A DNA stretch of 64,000 nucleotides from Paracoccaceae bacterium (lineage in GTDB: Bacteria > Pseudomonadota > Alphaproteobacteria > Rhodobacterales > Rhodobacteraceae). Positions within the stretch are counted from its first letter, which is position 1. Every line of letters starts with the position of its first letter. The notes beneath the pieces were generated by a model. It had not been told where the DNA came from and did not search any database. It saw only the letters and a list, made by a program, of their open reading frames with translations. This document shows, in pieces, positions 44,468 through 55,987 of the stretch. The stretch lies in the NCBI GenBank assembly GCA_030066855.1, contig JASJAU010000007.1:107145-171144 (forward strand), read 5' to 3'. The translations under genes were made by a program, and so were the position numbers.

Positions 44468-46717
44468 TCACTTTCGCGCCTTGCGCACAACCTTTCGTTT
44501 CGCTTTGGCGGCCTTCCGCCCGCGCCGTTTCACAGGCCTGCGCCGCGATCTGCCGCGCCCGGACGATGCGACGCGCTCGCCCTCAAGCTCCAGTAGTTCC
44601 AACATCAAACCGCCGGTCACCGGAGTTGCCTCGGTCAAACGCACCAGTACCCGCTGTCCGACCTCGATCGTCGTGCCCGATTCAGCGCCCATCAGGGTGT
44701 GGGCCGCGCGGTCGAAATGGAAAAACTCGTCACTGATGGAGCGCACCGGAATCAATCCGTCCGCCCCGGTCTCGTCCAGACGGACAAAGGCTCCGAACCG
44801 CTGAACACCGGAAATCCGGCCCTGCATCTCCGTCCCCACGCGCTCCGAGAGATAGGCGGCCAGGTATCGGTCGGTCGTATCTCTCTCGGCGGTCATCGAC
44901 CGGCGCTCGGTGTTCGAGATGTGCTCGCCCGTCGCCCGGAGATCGTCGGCCTGCTCCATCGGCAATTCGTCGCGCACCCATCCATGCGCGGCGATGAGCG
45001 CGCGGTGAACCACGAGGTCCGCGTAGCGGCGGATAGGCGAGGTGAAATGCGCGTAGGCCCTGAGCGCCAGTCCGAAGTGCCCGAGGTTCTCTGGCGTGTA
45101 ATAGGCCTGGGTCATCGACCGAAGCGTCGCCATATTGATCATGGCGTCGAAATCCGTGCCGTCCGCCTGGGACAAGAGACGATTAAGATGAGCAGGCCGC
45201 AGAACCTGACCTTTCGCCAGCACCAGACCGGCAGATTGGGCCGTCTCGCGCAGCGCTTCCAGCTTCTCCGACTCAGGCTCCTCATGCACCCGGAAGAGCT
45301 GCGGCTGGCGCCGGTCGATCAAGGTTTCCGCAGCGGCGACGTTGGCCAGAACCATGAACTCCTCGATCAGCCGATGCGCGTCCAACCGCTCCTTGAAGGC
45401 CACGGAGAGCACTTCTCCCGCCTCGCTTAGAATGATCCGCCGTTCGGGCAGATCGAGATCCAACGGCTGCCGGCGTTGTCGCGCGCGCTCAAGTGCGGCA
45501 TGGGCGGCGGTCAACGGCCCGACGACGTGCTCCGTCAGATCCGACATGCGCTCGCTCGGGTCGCCGTCCGCCGCCGCCTGGAACTCCTGATAGGTTAGCG
45601 AAGCGCGGGACCGGATCACCGCGCGATGGAATGTCTGACCGATCTTCTCACCCGTGGCGTCAATCCGCATCCGAACGGCGACGACTGCCCTCGGCACATC
45701 CTCGTGTAGCGAGCACAGATCGCCAGACAGCCGGTCCGGCAGCATAGGAACGACACGGTCGGGAAAGTAAGTCGAGTTGCCACGCCGCCGCGCCTCTCGA
45801 TCGAGGGCGGTGCCGGGGCGGGCGAAGGCCGCGACGTCGGCAATCGCGACCCAGACGACAAAGCCGCCTTCGTTCGCGGGATATTCGTCAGGGATTGCGA
45901 GCACTGCGTCGTCCCTGTCCCGCGCGTCCGCAGGATCGATGGTGACGAAGGGCAGATCGGTCAGATCCTCGCGCCCCTCATCCGAGACCGGCTCAACCGC
46001 CTCGGCCTCGGCCAGAACCTCCGCCGGAAAGGCGTCAGGAATACCATGCTGATGGATTGCGATAAGGGACACGGCCTTAGGCGCGCCGGGGTCGCCCAGC
46101 CGCGCCACCACCCGCGCTTTGGGAAGGCCCATTCGGTCTTTTGGCCCCGCTTGTTCGGCCTCGACCAGCTCGCCGTCCCGCGCCTCCCGCGCCATGTCGG
46201 CGGGCACGCGCCACTCCCGATCCACGCCCTTATCGATCGGAACGATCCGGCCGCCCTCCGACGAGCCGCGGTAGACCCCGAGAATCTTCTTCGGGCTGGC
46301 CGCGATGCGCCGGATGACGCGGCCTTCGTAGTCGTGATCCTCCCCGCGGACCGCTGCGAGGCGGGCGAGGACTCGGTCGCCCGCCCCCAAAGCGGGGTCC
46401 GAGGCGCGCGTCACAAGCAGGATCTTTGGCTCGTCCCCCTCGCCCTTCCACTCCATCGGACGGGCAAGCAATTCACCATCCGGGGTGGTCGCACTGACCT
46501 CAATCACGCTCACCGGCGGGAGTTGATCCGGATCGCGATAGGTCCGGCGGCGCTTGGCGAGCTGGCCGTCCGCCTCCAGCTCCTTGAGCAGCCGCTTCAG
46601 GTCGATCCGGTCCGAACCCTTGATGCCGAAGGCGCGGGCGATATCCCGTTTCCCGGTCTTCGCCGGGTTCTCGGAAATCCACTCGAGGATCTCCTCCTTT
46701 GTCGGAATGCGGGCCAT
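44468..46717 (-). CDS. rnr: Ribonuclease R
   Basis: RNB catalytic motif TIDPADARDRDDAVLA; S1 domain; basic C-terminal tail. Confidence 0.94.
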   Translation of the reverse strand: MARIPTKEEILEWISENPAKTGKRDIARAFGIKGSDRIDLKRLLKELEADGQLAKRRRTYRDPDQLPPVSVIEVSATTPDGELLARPMEWKGEGDEPKILLVTRASDPALGAGDRVLARLAAVRGEDHDYEGRVIRRIAASPKKILGVYRGSSEGGRIVPIDKGVDREWRVPADMAREARDGELVEAEQAGPKDRMGLPKARVVARLGDPGAPKAVSLIAIHQHGIPDAFPAEVLAEAEAVEPVSDEGREDLTDLPFVTIDPADARDRDDAVLAIPDEYPANEGGFVVWVAIADVAAFARPGTALDREARRRGNSTYFPDRVVPMLPDRLSGDLCSLHEDVPRAVVAVRMRIDATGEKIGQTFHRAVIRSRASLTYQEFQAAADGDPSERMSDLTEHVVGPLTAAHAALERARQRRQPLDLDLPERRIILSEAGEVLSVAFKERLDAHRLIEEFMVLANVAAAETLIDRRQPQLFRVHEEPESEKLEALRETAQSAGLVLAKGQVLRPAHLNRLLSQADGTDFDAMINMATLRSMTQAYYTPENLGHFGLALRAYAHFTSPIRRYADLVVHRALIAAHGWVRDELPMEQADDLRATGEHISNTERRSMTAERDTTDRYLAAYLSERVGTEMQGRISGVQRFGAFVRLDETGADGLIPVRSISDEFFHFDRAAHTLMGAESGTTIEVGQRVLVRLTEATPVTGGLMLELLELEGERVASSGRGRSRRRPVKRRGRKAAKAKRKVVRKARK

Positions 46718-46737
46718 GCGGGCCGCGTATCACGCTG

Positions 46738-47343
46738 TCATGGGAGCGTCACGGGCTTTCCAGCGGCCAGGTATCGGGTCAGGTCAGCGGCGGTGTCAAT
46801 GTCGTCCAATGTGTCGGCTAAGGCGACGGGTCCCGGCAGCCTCGGACGCGTCGCCGAAAGCGTCTCCCCATGCGACCAGGGCACGCCCTCTAGAGCCTGG
46901 GCCTTCACGCGCCTCGGGTGTCTCAACCCAATCAGCCAGTACCCGCCGTCTGAAGATGGCCCCAAAACCGCCGGCGCCGCGCCGAGAAGACGAAAGGCCC
47001 CGGCGATGTGCGGTCTGGAGACCCCGGGAATATCACTGCCGATCAGAACCGCTGGTCCGGGCGCCTGCCGAAGCGAACCGATCATACGCGCGCCCAGATC
47101 TCCCCGACCCTGCCCGATCCGCGCGACATCGAAGGGCCAGTCCCGAGACCGCAAGGCGCCCGGATCGGGATCGACCGCCAAAACTAGCCGCCATCGCGGG
47201 TCGCGCAAACGCCGAAGGAGCGAACGGACCTGATGCCGGTACCACCACGTTGCATCGACCGCGCCGATATCCCGCGCGAGCCGGGTTTTGACCCGCCCGG
47301 GCCTCGGCTCTTTCACCATAACGAAGAGCGTGGGCCCGCTCAA
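46738..47343 (-). CDS. TIGR04282-type glycosyltransferase
   Basis: LFVMVKEPRPGRVKTRLARDIGAVDATWWYR; IGSDIPGVSRPHIAGAFRLL; SSDGGYWLIGLR. Confidence 0.85.
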   Translation of the reverse strand: MSGPTLFVMVKEPRPGRVKTRLARDIGAVDATWWYRHQVRSLLRRLRDPRWRLVLAVDPDPGALRSRDWPFDVARIGQGRGDLGARMIGSLRQAPGPAVLIGSDIPGVSRPHIAGAFRLLGAAPAVLGPSSDGGYWLIGLRHPRRVKAQALEGVPWSHGETLSATRPRLPGPVALADTLDDIDTAADLTRYLAAGKPVTLP

Positions 47344-47762
47344 AACTGGACGACCATCTCGCGGTGAGGGATGCCGGCGTCCATGAACTCGGGCCCGACC
47401 GCCTCAAAGCCTAGCGCCTCATAGAACCCGATCGCATGGGTCTGCGCGCCCAGCTTGGCCGACTTGCAGCCCTTCGCCGCGATCTCTTCCAAGGCAAAAA
47501 GTATCAGCGCCTTGCCAAGACCGGTGCCGCGATGAGACGGAAGAACGGCGACCCGACCGATCTTGCCGGCATCCGCCGCAAACAGAATCCGCGCCGTGCC
47601 GACGGCGACGCCTCCCGCGCTTGCCAGAAGATGAAGCGCCTCCTCATCCCGACCATCGATGTCGTCCTCGACGCTGACGCCCTGCTCCAGCGTGAAGACC
47701 TCATAGCGGATCTTCTGGCAGGCGGCGATATCGACTGAAGTGGTGATGACGGCATCGGTCAC
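47340..47762 (-). CDS. GNAT family N-acetyltransferase
   Basis: [30 protein letters not shown]...[22 protein letters not shown] start overlapping the dapE stop. Confidence 0.88.
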   Translation of the reverse strand: MTDAVITTSVDIAACQKIRYEVFTLEQGVSVEDDIDGRDEEALHLLASAGGVAVGTARILFAADAGKIGRVAVLPSHRGTGLGKALILFALEEIAAKGCKSAKLGAQTHAIGFYEALGFEAVGPEFMDAGIPHREMVVQF

Positions 47763-48901
47763 GCGAACCAATCCTCCAGAATTCGCCGATAGACGCCTTT
47801 CAGCTGAACAATCTGATCGACCGGAACGCATTCATCAACCTGATGCATCGTCTTGCCCACCAGTCCGAACTCGACGACAGGGCAATGTGCGCGGATGAAC
47901 CTCGCGTCCGACGTGCCGCCACTGGTCGAGAGCTCCGGCTCGAGGCCGGTTTCGGCCTCGACAGCCCTGCGCACCAGATCCGAGAACGCGCCGGGAGGTG
48001 TCAGGAAGCTCTCACCCGACACCCGCGTGGTCATCTCAAAGGCAACGCCGGTCTCTTCCGTGATCAGCTCCGCCTCGGAGCGGAGCCAGTCGATCAGACC
48101 TGAGGAAGAATGCAGATCGTTGAACCGGATATTTACGGTCGCCCGGCACATCGCGGGGATAACGTTGCTCGCAGAGTTGCCGGTATCGATAGACGTCACC
48201 GCCAGGGTGGAGGGATCGAAATGCTCGGTCCCCTCATCGAGCCTCGACGCGTCAAGCCGCGCCATCAGCCGCGCTAACGCCGGAACCGGGTTCTTGGCCC
48301 GGTGCGGATAAGCCGTGTGGCCCTGAACGCCCGACGCGGCGAAGCGCGCGGTCATCGACCCCCGGCGGCCGATCTTGATCATGTCGCCCAGGCGTTCCGG
48401 GCAGGTCGGCTCGCCCACCAGACAGGCCGCCATGGCCTCGCCGTTCGCCTCCATCCAATCCAGGATCGCTGTCGTTCCGTCCACTGCGTCGCCTTCCTCA
48501 TCGCCGGTCACGGTGATCAGGATCGCGCCATCCGGCGGCGCCGACGAGACGAGATCGATCGCCGCTCCGACAAACGCCGCCACACCCGATTTCATATCGG
48601 TCGCGCCTCGTCCGTGCAGAACGCCGTCGCGCGCCGCGCCCGAGAACGGATCGAAGCGCCAATCCGAGGGATCGCCGACCGGCACCACATCCGTATGCCC
48701 GTTGAACCCGAATGTCCGCTCGTGGCCTTTCGGACCCCAACGCGCGATCAGGTTCGCGACGCCGCCCCGATCGGCGCGGAACGTGGCGAACCCGGCCGCC
48801 GCCAACTCCGCCTGAAGCAGCGGGATCGCGCCCGCGTCCTCTGGCGTGATCGATGGGCACTGGATGAGCCGCTGTGTAAGGGTGACGACATCGTAAGCCA
48901 T
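47759..48901 (-). CDS. dapE: Succinyl-diaminopimelate desuccinylase
   Basis: [54 protein letters not shown]. Confidence 0.95.
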   Translation of the reverse strand: MAYDVVTLTQRLIQCPSITPEDAGAIPLLQAELAAAGFATFRADRGGVANLIARWGPKGHERTFGFNGHTDVVPVGDPSDWRFDPFSGAARDGVLHGRGATDMKSGVAAFVGAAIDLVSSAPPDGAILITVTGDEEGDAVDGTTAILDWMEANGEAMAACLVGEPTCPERLGDMIKIGRRGSMTARFAASGVQGHTAYPHRAKNPVPALARLMARLDASRLDEGTEHFDPSTLAVTSIDTGNSASNVIPAMCRATVNIRFNDLHSSSGLIDWLRSEAELITEETGVAFEMTTRVSGESFLTPPGAFSDLVRRAVEAETGLEPELSTSGGTSDARFIRAHCPVVEFGLVGKTMHQVDECVPVDQIVQLKGVYRRILEDWFA

Positions 48902-48940
48902 GGCGCCTTGCTATCGCGCAGCACTGGCGGCTTCAACGCT

Positions 48941-49279
48941 TCAAGCTTCTGCCTCGCCCTCGTCGAAAAAGGGCGTCATCTGCGCGACGATCACCGCGTT
49001 CTCGCGGGCGGCTCGCGCCATCAAAGCCCGCTCCTCACCGCCGATTTTTTGACCGGCGGCCTCGCGCTCCTCCACCGTGCCATAGCCCTGCACGTCGAGC
49101 GGCGCGAGGTCGGCCTGCTTCAGGACGGCGACCGTCTCGCGGACCGCCTCGGCCTCATCGACACCCGTGGCGAAGCAGAGAAGCGCCGCCCCGGTCGCGC
49201 CATCGGGCAACCCGTCGTCCTTTTTACGGCCGACCTGAACGAGCAGCGTGAAAACCGGATGCGAGCTTGTCTTCGCCAT
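48941..49279 (-). CDS. Conserved hypothetical protein between dapD and dapE
   Basis: MAKTSSHPVFTLLVQVGRKKDDGLPDGATGAALLCFATGVDEAEAVRETVAVLKQADLAPLDVQGYG; co-oriented with the dap genes. Confidence 0.7.
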   Translation of the reverse strand: MAKTSSHPVFTLLVQVGRKKDDGLPDGATGAALLCFATGVDEAEAVRETVAVLKQADLAPLDVQGYGTVEEREAAGQKIGGEERALMARAARENAVIVAQMTPFFDEGEAEA

Positions 49280-49471
49280 GCTCCGCTGTTGCATTGGCCG
49301 CTCAGGAACGCAAGGTCACACCGGGACCAAAGGGGTGAGCGGCGCGTTGTCGCGTTCCGGCGCGATCGACTGCGGACGCTCGAAAAGAAATCGAAATTCG
49401 AACGTCTCCGCCGCCATCGAAGACGCGGAGGCGGCGTTGAACTAGGCGGAAAATGCGGCGGGCGCTGCCGA

Positions 49472-50299
49472 TCAATCCCGCAAAAGTTCGTTGATGCCGG
49501 TCTTCGAGCGCGTCCGCTCATCGACCCGCTTTACGATGACCGCGCAATAGAGGCTGACGTTGTTCTTTGACGGCATCGACCCCGCCACGACGACCGAGTA
49601 CGGCGGAACCTCGCCATAGAAGACCTCTCCGCTCTCGCGATCGACGATTTTCGTCGACTGGCCGATGAAAACGCCCATGCCCAGGACCGAGCCCTCACGG
49701 ACGATCACCCCCTCCACAACCTCGGACCGCGCCCCGATGAAGCAGTTGTCCTCGATAATCGTCGGCCCCGCCTGCATCGGCTCGAGCACCCCGCCGATCC
49801 CGACACCGCCCGAAAGATGCACGTTCTTGCCAATTTGGGCGCACGACCCCACGGTCGCCCAGGTATCGACCATCGTGCCCGAATCCACGTATGCGCCGAG
49901 GTTCACAAAGGACGGCATGAGCACGACGCCCGGCGCGATAAAGGCCGACTTGCGCACCACACAGTTCGGAACGGCCCGGAAACCGGCCGCCTTCCACTGG
50001 TTGTCGCCCCAGTCCTTCCACTTGCTGTCGACCTTGTCCCACCAGGACCCGCCTTGCGCGCTGCCGGTCTGCTGCTCCATGTCCTTCAGGCGGAAGCCCA
50101 GAAGTACCGCTTTCTTCGCCCATTGGTTCACATGCCAGCTTCCGTCCTCTTGCCGCTCGGCCACGCGCAGAGCGCCGCCGTCGAGCGCGTTCAACGTGTC
50201 TTCAATCGCCTCGCGCGTCTCTCCTCCGGTCGCGGGCGTGATCTCGTCCCGCGCGTCCCATGCGGATTCGATGGCGGTTTCCAATGCGGCGTTTGACAT
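49472..50299 (-). CDS. dapD: 2,3,4,5-tetrahydropyridine-2,6-dicarboxylate N-succinyltransferase
   Basis: Hexapeptide repeats; [40 protein letters not shown]. Confidence 0.95.
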   Translation of the reverse strand: MSNAALETAIESAWDARDEITPATGGETREAIEDTLNALDGGALRVAERQEDGSWHVNQWAKKAVLLGFRLKDMEQQTGSAQGGSWWDKVDSKWKDWGDNQWKAAGFRAVPNCVVRKSAFIAPGVVLMPSFVNLGAYVDSGTMVDTWATVGSCAQIGKNVHLSGGVGIGGVLEPMQAGPTIIEDNCFIGARSEVVEGVIVREGSVLGMGVFIGQSTKIVDRESGEVFYGEVPPYSVVVAGSMPSKNNVSLYCAVIVKRVDERTRSKTGINELLRD

Positions 50300-50388
50300 C
50301 TGGCGGTCTCCAAAACGTGGCTGGCATCAGGCTGGGCAGGCCTATAAGCCTTTCGGCAAGGCCACGCAATCAGGCAGGAGGATTGCAC

Positions 50389-51234
50389 GTGAAGGACGAT
50401 CGAAGCCGCATTTTTCGAGATGCCCAGGAAGACCGGGAATCGAGCCACACGACGCCGGACACTCCGCAAACCAGTGCAAGCGCGTACCGGCTGGCCTTCG
50501 ACGACCTCGAGTTCCTTTTGCGGGACGAACTTCGGCCAGTGCGGCTTCAACTCGAGCTTCTGAAGCCAGAGTTGCTGATGAGCGAATACGGGGTCGAAAG
50601 CACGATTGTCCTCTTTGGCGGCGCGCGGATACCTGAGCCCGCCAACAAGGACTCCGCAAAGACCGAAACGCTCGCGGACCTGTCGAAGTACTACGATGAA
50701 GCGCGGGAATTCGCCCGCCTTGTCACGCTCCGGTCCAAAACCAACGACCATCTGGAAGACGTGATTGTCACCGGTGGCGGGCCGGGAGTCATGGAGGCGG
50801 GCAATCGCGGCGCCCAGGACGCCGGGGGCGTCTCCATCGGTCTCAACATCGTTCTGCCGCACGAGCAGGCGCCGAACACCTATGTCACGCCCGAGCTCTG
50901 CTTCAATTTCCACTACTTCGGCATCCGCAAGATGCACTTCCTGATGCGGGCCCGCGCCGTCGCCGTCTTCCCCGGCGGATTCGGAACGCTGGACGAGCTG
51001 TTCGAAAGCCTGACCCTCATTCAGACCGGACGCATGGAGCGCGTGCCGATCCTGCTTTTCGGAGCTGAGTTCTGGAACCGCATCGTCAACTGGGACGCGC
51101 TCGCGGACGCCGGAACGATCTCGCGCGACGATCTCGAGCTTTTTCGGTTCGTCGAGACGGCGGAAGAGGCGATAAGTGAGATCGATGCCTGGCCGCATCC
51201 CCGGACCAAACGCGGGGCGATCCCGGGCCGGTAA
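50389..51234 (+). CDS. LOG/TIGR00730-family Rossmann-fold protein
   Basis: VTGGGPGVMEAGNRGA and PGGFGTLDELFE motifs. Confidence 0.9.
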   Translation: MKDDRSRIFRDAQEDRESSHTTPDTPQTSASAYRLAFDDLEFLLRDELRPVRLQLELLKPELLMSEYGVESTIVLFGGARIPEPANKDSAKTETLADLSKYYDEAREFARLVTLRSKTNDHLEDVIVTGGGPGVMEAGNRGAQDAGGVSIGLNIVLPHEQAPNTYVTPELCFNFHYFGIRKMHFLMRARAVAVFPGGFGTLDELFESLTLIQTGRMERVPILLFGAEFWNRIVNWDALADAGTISRDDLELFRFVETAEEAISEIDAWPHPRTKRGAIPGR

Positions 51235-51246
51235 GGGAGGGAACCC

Positions 51247-51483
51247 ATGGACCTGATCGCATTTCTGATTATCGGCGCGCTTGCGGGCTGGCTGGCGTCC
51301 AAGTTCATGAACAAAAGCCAAGGACTGCTCATGAACATGGTCGTCGGTATCGCCGGCGCATATATCGGCGGTTTTCTGGCAGGCGCTATCGGGCTGGCCG
51401 CAACTGGCTTTGTGGGCGAGATCATCGTCGCGACAATCGGTGCGGTGATTTTGCTCTGGACGCTCGGCAAGCTCCGCACCTAG
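51247..51483 (+). CDS. GlsB/YeaQ/YmgE family stress-response membrane protein
   Basis: IIGALAGWLASKFM...GLLMNMVVGIAGAYIGGFL. Confidence 0.9.
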   Translation: MDLIAFLIIGALAGWLASKFMNKSQGLLMNMVVGIAGAYIGGFLAGAIGLAATGFVGEIIVATIGAVILLWTLGKLRT

Positions 51484-51490
51484 GCCGCCT

Positions 51491-52693
<1,203 letters not shown>

Positions 52694-52753
52694 CCGTTTG
52701 CGACAGGCCGCTCATATAGGCGGTTTGCCGGGTTTTGCCAAATCAGATCGGGT

Positions 52754-53284
52754 TCAGCTCGCGCAGCGGGATTCCGCGTCTTCGATCATGGCCGTCGCGC
52801 CCAGAAGCGAAAAGGTATCCTTGGTCTGCGTCCCGCGCGAAGATCGCGCCGTCAACACGGCGTTCGCGCCCCGCTTGATGGCCGTCACGATTTTCAGATC
52901 GTCGGCGGGCGTTGCGGGCCAGGCGTATTCGCCCTCTGTGAAGAGCTCGAAGGCAGTGCCGCCGATGTCCATCTGCACGGTCGAGCCCTCGGCAAACGGA
53001 TAGCCGCCGGTGAAGCTCACCTCGCCCGCGATGCTCTGCTCGGGCCGCCAGGTGACGAACAGCAAGATGTCCCCGCGGCGCACGCTTACGGTGCGGCCGT
53101 CGCGCGTATTGACGGTCTCCTTGGGCGCGGTCACGGCCCAGCATTCCTTGGGATCGCTCACCTCGAACACCGCCCAATCCGTATCCGCCGCCACACGGTT
53201 GCTGACGTCTTGCGCCGAGGCAGGCCCAGCCGCCAGCACCGCCCCTGCCATCGCCAAAACGAAAGCCCTTGATCTCATGGTCAT
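52754..53284 (-). CDS. Invasion-associated locus B family protein
   Basis: Signal peptide; WAVFEVSDPKECWAVTAP...; DLKIVTAIKRGANAVLTARSSRGTQTKDTFSL. Confidence 0.88.
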   Translation of the reverse strand: MTMRSRAFVLAMAGAVLAAGPASAQDVSNRVAADTDWAVFEVSDPKECWAVTAPKETVNTRDGRTVSVRRGDILLFVTWRPEQSIAGEVSFTGGYPFAEGSTVQMDIGGTAFELFTEGEYAWPATPADDLKIVTAIKRGANAVLTARSSRGTQTKDTFSLLGATAMIEDAESRCAS

Positions 53285-53439
53285 TCAACTGCCTTTGCGT
53301 CAGGTCGCGCCGCCTTTTGTGCCAAGGCCGTCCGCACCGTTTTTGCCCCTTACGATGTATCGATGAATAGCGTATGTCCGCGCCTCAGTGGAAGCCCCTG
53401 CGGCGGAAAATCGCCGCACGAATTCTTGAGGTTCAATCC

Positions 53440-54432
53440 ATGCGCGGCGCAGTGCCATTCGTCGATGTTTTTCGCGGCGATTTTCTCGAATCCGTCCATG
53501 CCGGATACGCCGTCATCGCTAAGTCCGATGGAGAGATCGTGGAGAGCTGGGGCGATCCGGATCAGATCATCCTCCCACGGTCGTCGGCGAAGATGATCCA
53601 GGCCCTGCCATTGATGGAAAGCGGCGCGGGCGACGCGCTCTCAGACGAAAGAGTGGCGCTGGCCTGCGCGTCCCACAATGCAGAGCCCCGGCATATCAGC
53701 TTTGTCTCTCAATGGCTGGACGAGCTCGGGTTGGATCCATCCGCGCTCCGGTGCGGTCCTCAGCCGCCAACTGACCAGGCTGCCGCCGAAGGCCTGATTA
53801 GGCGGCGCGAGGCGCCGGGCCGCATCCACAACAACTGCTCCGGAAAACACACCGGTTTCCTGATGCTGTCGGCCCGCCTTGGCGGCGGACCTGAGTATAT
53901 TGACCCGGAACACCCCGTTCAGAAGGCGGTCCGCGCGACGTTCGAGGAAGTGACGGGCGCCAAGTCTCCAGGCCATGCAATCGACGGCTGCTCGGCCCCG
54001 AATTTTGCGACAACCATACGCGCCTTCGCGACCGCGATGGCAAGATTCGCTGAGGCCGAGGCGGGCAGTGACGTCCGCCAAACCGCAATGGTCCGCATCC
54101 GCAACGCAATGATGGCGCATCCCGGCCTTGTCTCTGGCCGGGACCACGCGTGCAATCACCTTATGTCCGCGGCAGCCGGCAAGGCGGCGATCAAGAACGG
54201 GGCTGAGGGCGTATACGCGGCCATTCTACCGGGATTGAAGCTCGGGGTCGCTGTCAAGATCGCGGACGGCGCCTCTCGCGCGGCGGAAGCTGCAATCGCC
54301 GCCGTCCTGGCTCAGCTTGGGGTCGTTGACGCAGCCGATCCAGGGGTCGCGGTTCACTTGAATGCCGAAGTCAGAAACTGGGACGGCCTGCTGACCGGCT
54401 ATGTGCGGCCCGGCGCGGCGCTCATGGCGTGA
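53440..54432 (+). CDS. Asparaginase (thermolabile type II/AnsA family)
   Basis: VFRGDFLESVHAGYAVI; HNNCSGKHTGFLM; IDGCSAPNFA. Upstream alternative start 53374. Confidence 0.9.
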   Translation: MRGAVPFVDVFRGDFLESVHAGYAVIAKSDGEIVESWGDPDQIILPRSSAKMIQALPLMESGAGDALSDERVALACASHNAEPRHISFVSQWLDELGLDPSALRCGPQPPTDQAAAEGLIRRREAPGRIHNNCSGKHTGFLMLSARLGGGPEYIDPEHPVQKAVRATFEEVTGAKSPGHAIDGCSAPNFATTIRAFATAMARFAEAEAGSDVRQTAMVRIRNAMMAHPGLVSGRDHACNHLMSAAAGKAAIKNGAEGVYAAILPGLKLGVAVKIADGASRAAEAAIAAVLAQLGVVDAADPGVAVHLNAEVRNWDGLLTGYVRPGAALMA

Positions 54433-55294
54433 CGAATTCGCTCGCCGCGTAGCCCTGAAGGAACAGGAGCGCCGTCAGGTCGCCATGGTCGATCCGGCAG
54501 GGCGCCGCTTCTGCCACTTTCGGCTTTGCGTGAAGAGCGACGCCCATGCCCGCCACGCCGATCATGGCCAGATCGTTGGCCCCGTCGCCCACGGCGATCG
54601 CGTCGTCGACCAAGATCCCGAGCTCTTTTGTGATCTCACGCAAAGCCGCGACCTTGGCGTCCTGACCAAGGATCGGCCTACCCACCTCGCCCGAAAGCTC
54701 ATCTCCGGACGTCAGCAGTGTATTCGCGCGATGGGTGTCAAACCCGAGCTCCGACGCGATCTTTGACGTGAACTGCACGAAACCGCCCGAAACCAAGGCC
54801 GCGTAAGCCCCGCTCGACTTCATCGTCGCGACCAGCACGGCACCGCCCGCCGCGTGGCGGATGCGGGTCTCCAACACCTTGTCGATCACGGAAACCGGAA
54901 GCCCTTTCAGCAACCCGACCCGTTCGGTCAAAGCCTCCTCGAAATCCAGCTCTCCCTGCATCGCGCGCGACGTGATGTCTGCCACCCGCGGCCCGACCCC
55001 GGCCTCATCGGCAAGCTCGTCGATGCATTCCTGCCCGATCATGGTCGAATCCATGTCCGCGATCAGGAGCCGCTTCTTCCGGTTTTCCGCATCGACGCAA
55101 TTCACATCCACCCGCATGGGCGCGACGTCCTCCCGAACCGACCGCAGGTTGGAGGGCTCAGCTTCGACCGGGAACTCCGCCGCCTCGTCAGGCGACAGCC
55201 AGACCGCCTCGCCGCCGCCCCAGGCGGACTGCAGGCTGGACACTAGCGCTGGCTCCAGCGCCCCTTTCGCCCCGATCAGCGATACGACTTTCAT
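54422..55294 (-). CDS. serB: Phosphoserine phosphatase
   Basis: LIADMDSTMIGQECIDELADEAG; GDGANDLAMIGVAGMGVA. Confidence 0.95.
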   Translation of the reverse strand: MKVVSLIGAKGALEPALVSSLQSAWGGGEAVWLSPDEAAEFPVEAEPSNLRSVREDVAPMRVDVNCVDAENRKKRLLIADMDSTMIGQECIDELADEAGVGPRVADITSRAMQGELDFEEALTERVGLLKGLPVSVIDKVLETRIRHAAGGAVLVATMKSSGAYAALVSGGFVQFTSKIASELGFDTHRANTLLTSGDELSGEVGRPILGQDAKVAALREITKELGILVDDAIAVGDGANDLAMIGVAGMGVALHAKPKVAEAAPCRIDHGDLTALLFLQGYAASEFVTP

Positions 55295-55350
55295 GCGGCG
55301 GTCTCTCCCCGGCTTCGCATCCTCCCCCGCCCCTAGCGACAATTCCGCGC

Positions 55351-55379
55351 TTGCGAAACCCCGGGCCGGCCTCTATCAG
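55351..55379 (+). promoter_or_regulatory. Promoter-like element TTGCGA-17 nt-TATCAG facing away from serB
   Basis: 17-nt spacing; 7 nt upstream of the 23-bp repeat. Confidence 0.45.
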
Positions 55380-55386
55380 CACCGGC

Positions 55387-55409
55387 GGGACACCCTTCCA
55401 CAACGACGG
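55387..55409. repeat. Left imperfect direct repeat GGGACACCCTTCCACAACGACGG (attL-like)
   Basis: 20/23 identical to 60971-60993. Confidence 0.6.
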
Positions 55410-55416
55410 TCATCAC

Positions 55417-55671
55417 TCATCTGAAATCCTCGCTTCCGTTCAAGGTACTTAATGAAATAGCTGCCTTGCCGTGTGTGAGATTTGTGTCAGTACGCGCCTC
55501 AATCAGGGTGTCGTCGTCCGACGCATGCTCGTGAAGCTTGAGAACGATAACCGCATCCTTCCAACCACCGAGCCGAGAAACGGTTTTGACGTCAATTCGC
55601 TTGCGAAGCATCTCGGTTGCGAACCCATGGCGACAACAACGAGGTGTCAGCGCCTCAAGCCCGGCGCGCAT
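55417..55671 (-). pseudogene. Tyrosine recombinase (phage integrase) C-terminal remnant
   Basis: LTPRCCRHGFATEMLRKRIDVKTVSRLGGWKDAVIVLKLHEHA resembles the catalytic R-H-R/W-Y domain; no N-terminal part; His where the TYxHA tyrosine is expected. Confidence 0.75.
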
Positions 55672-55987
55672 GCAAACCTTGCCTCAGACCTTTTAGACAC
55701 TGCACCAGCTTGAGTAACCAAACACCGGATTGTCGCGATTGCGGCTGGTTGGGATGAAGACACAGCCCGGTTACTCAATCACAGATAAGCAGAGCGAACT
55801 GTTCTGTGTGTTGACGGCAACATAGAGAAAGCAGCGTGAGCGCGCCCGAAAAAACCGCTGGAACGAGGCGACCTTCACAAGTCCATCGAGGATGTTTAGT
55901 CACCGGAGTCAGGCTCGTCGCTCTGCTGCGCGATAGTAAGGCCGGATCAAGTACGAATCCAAGAGCTGGGTCAGAGGAGCGACCGAG

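Noticed and set aside
49248-49445. 65-aa plus-strand ORF between dapD and dapE regions
   Set aside because: Basic, low-complexity-like translation with no motif; overlaps the hypothetical gene start region.
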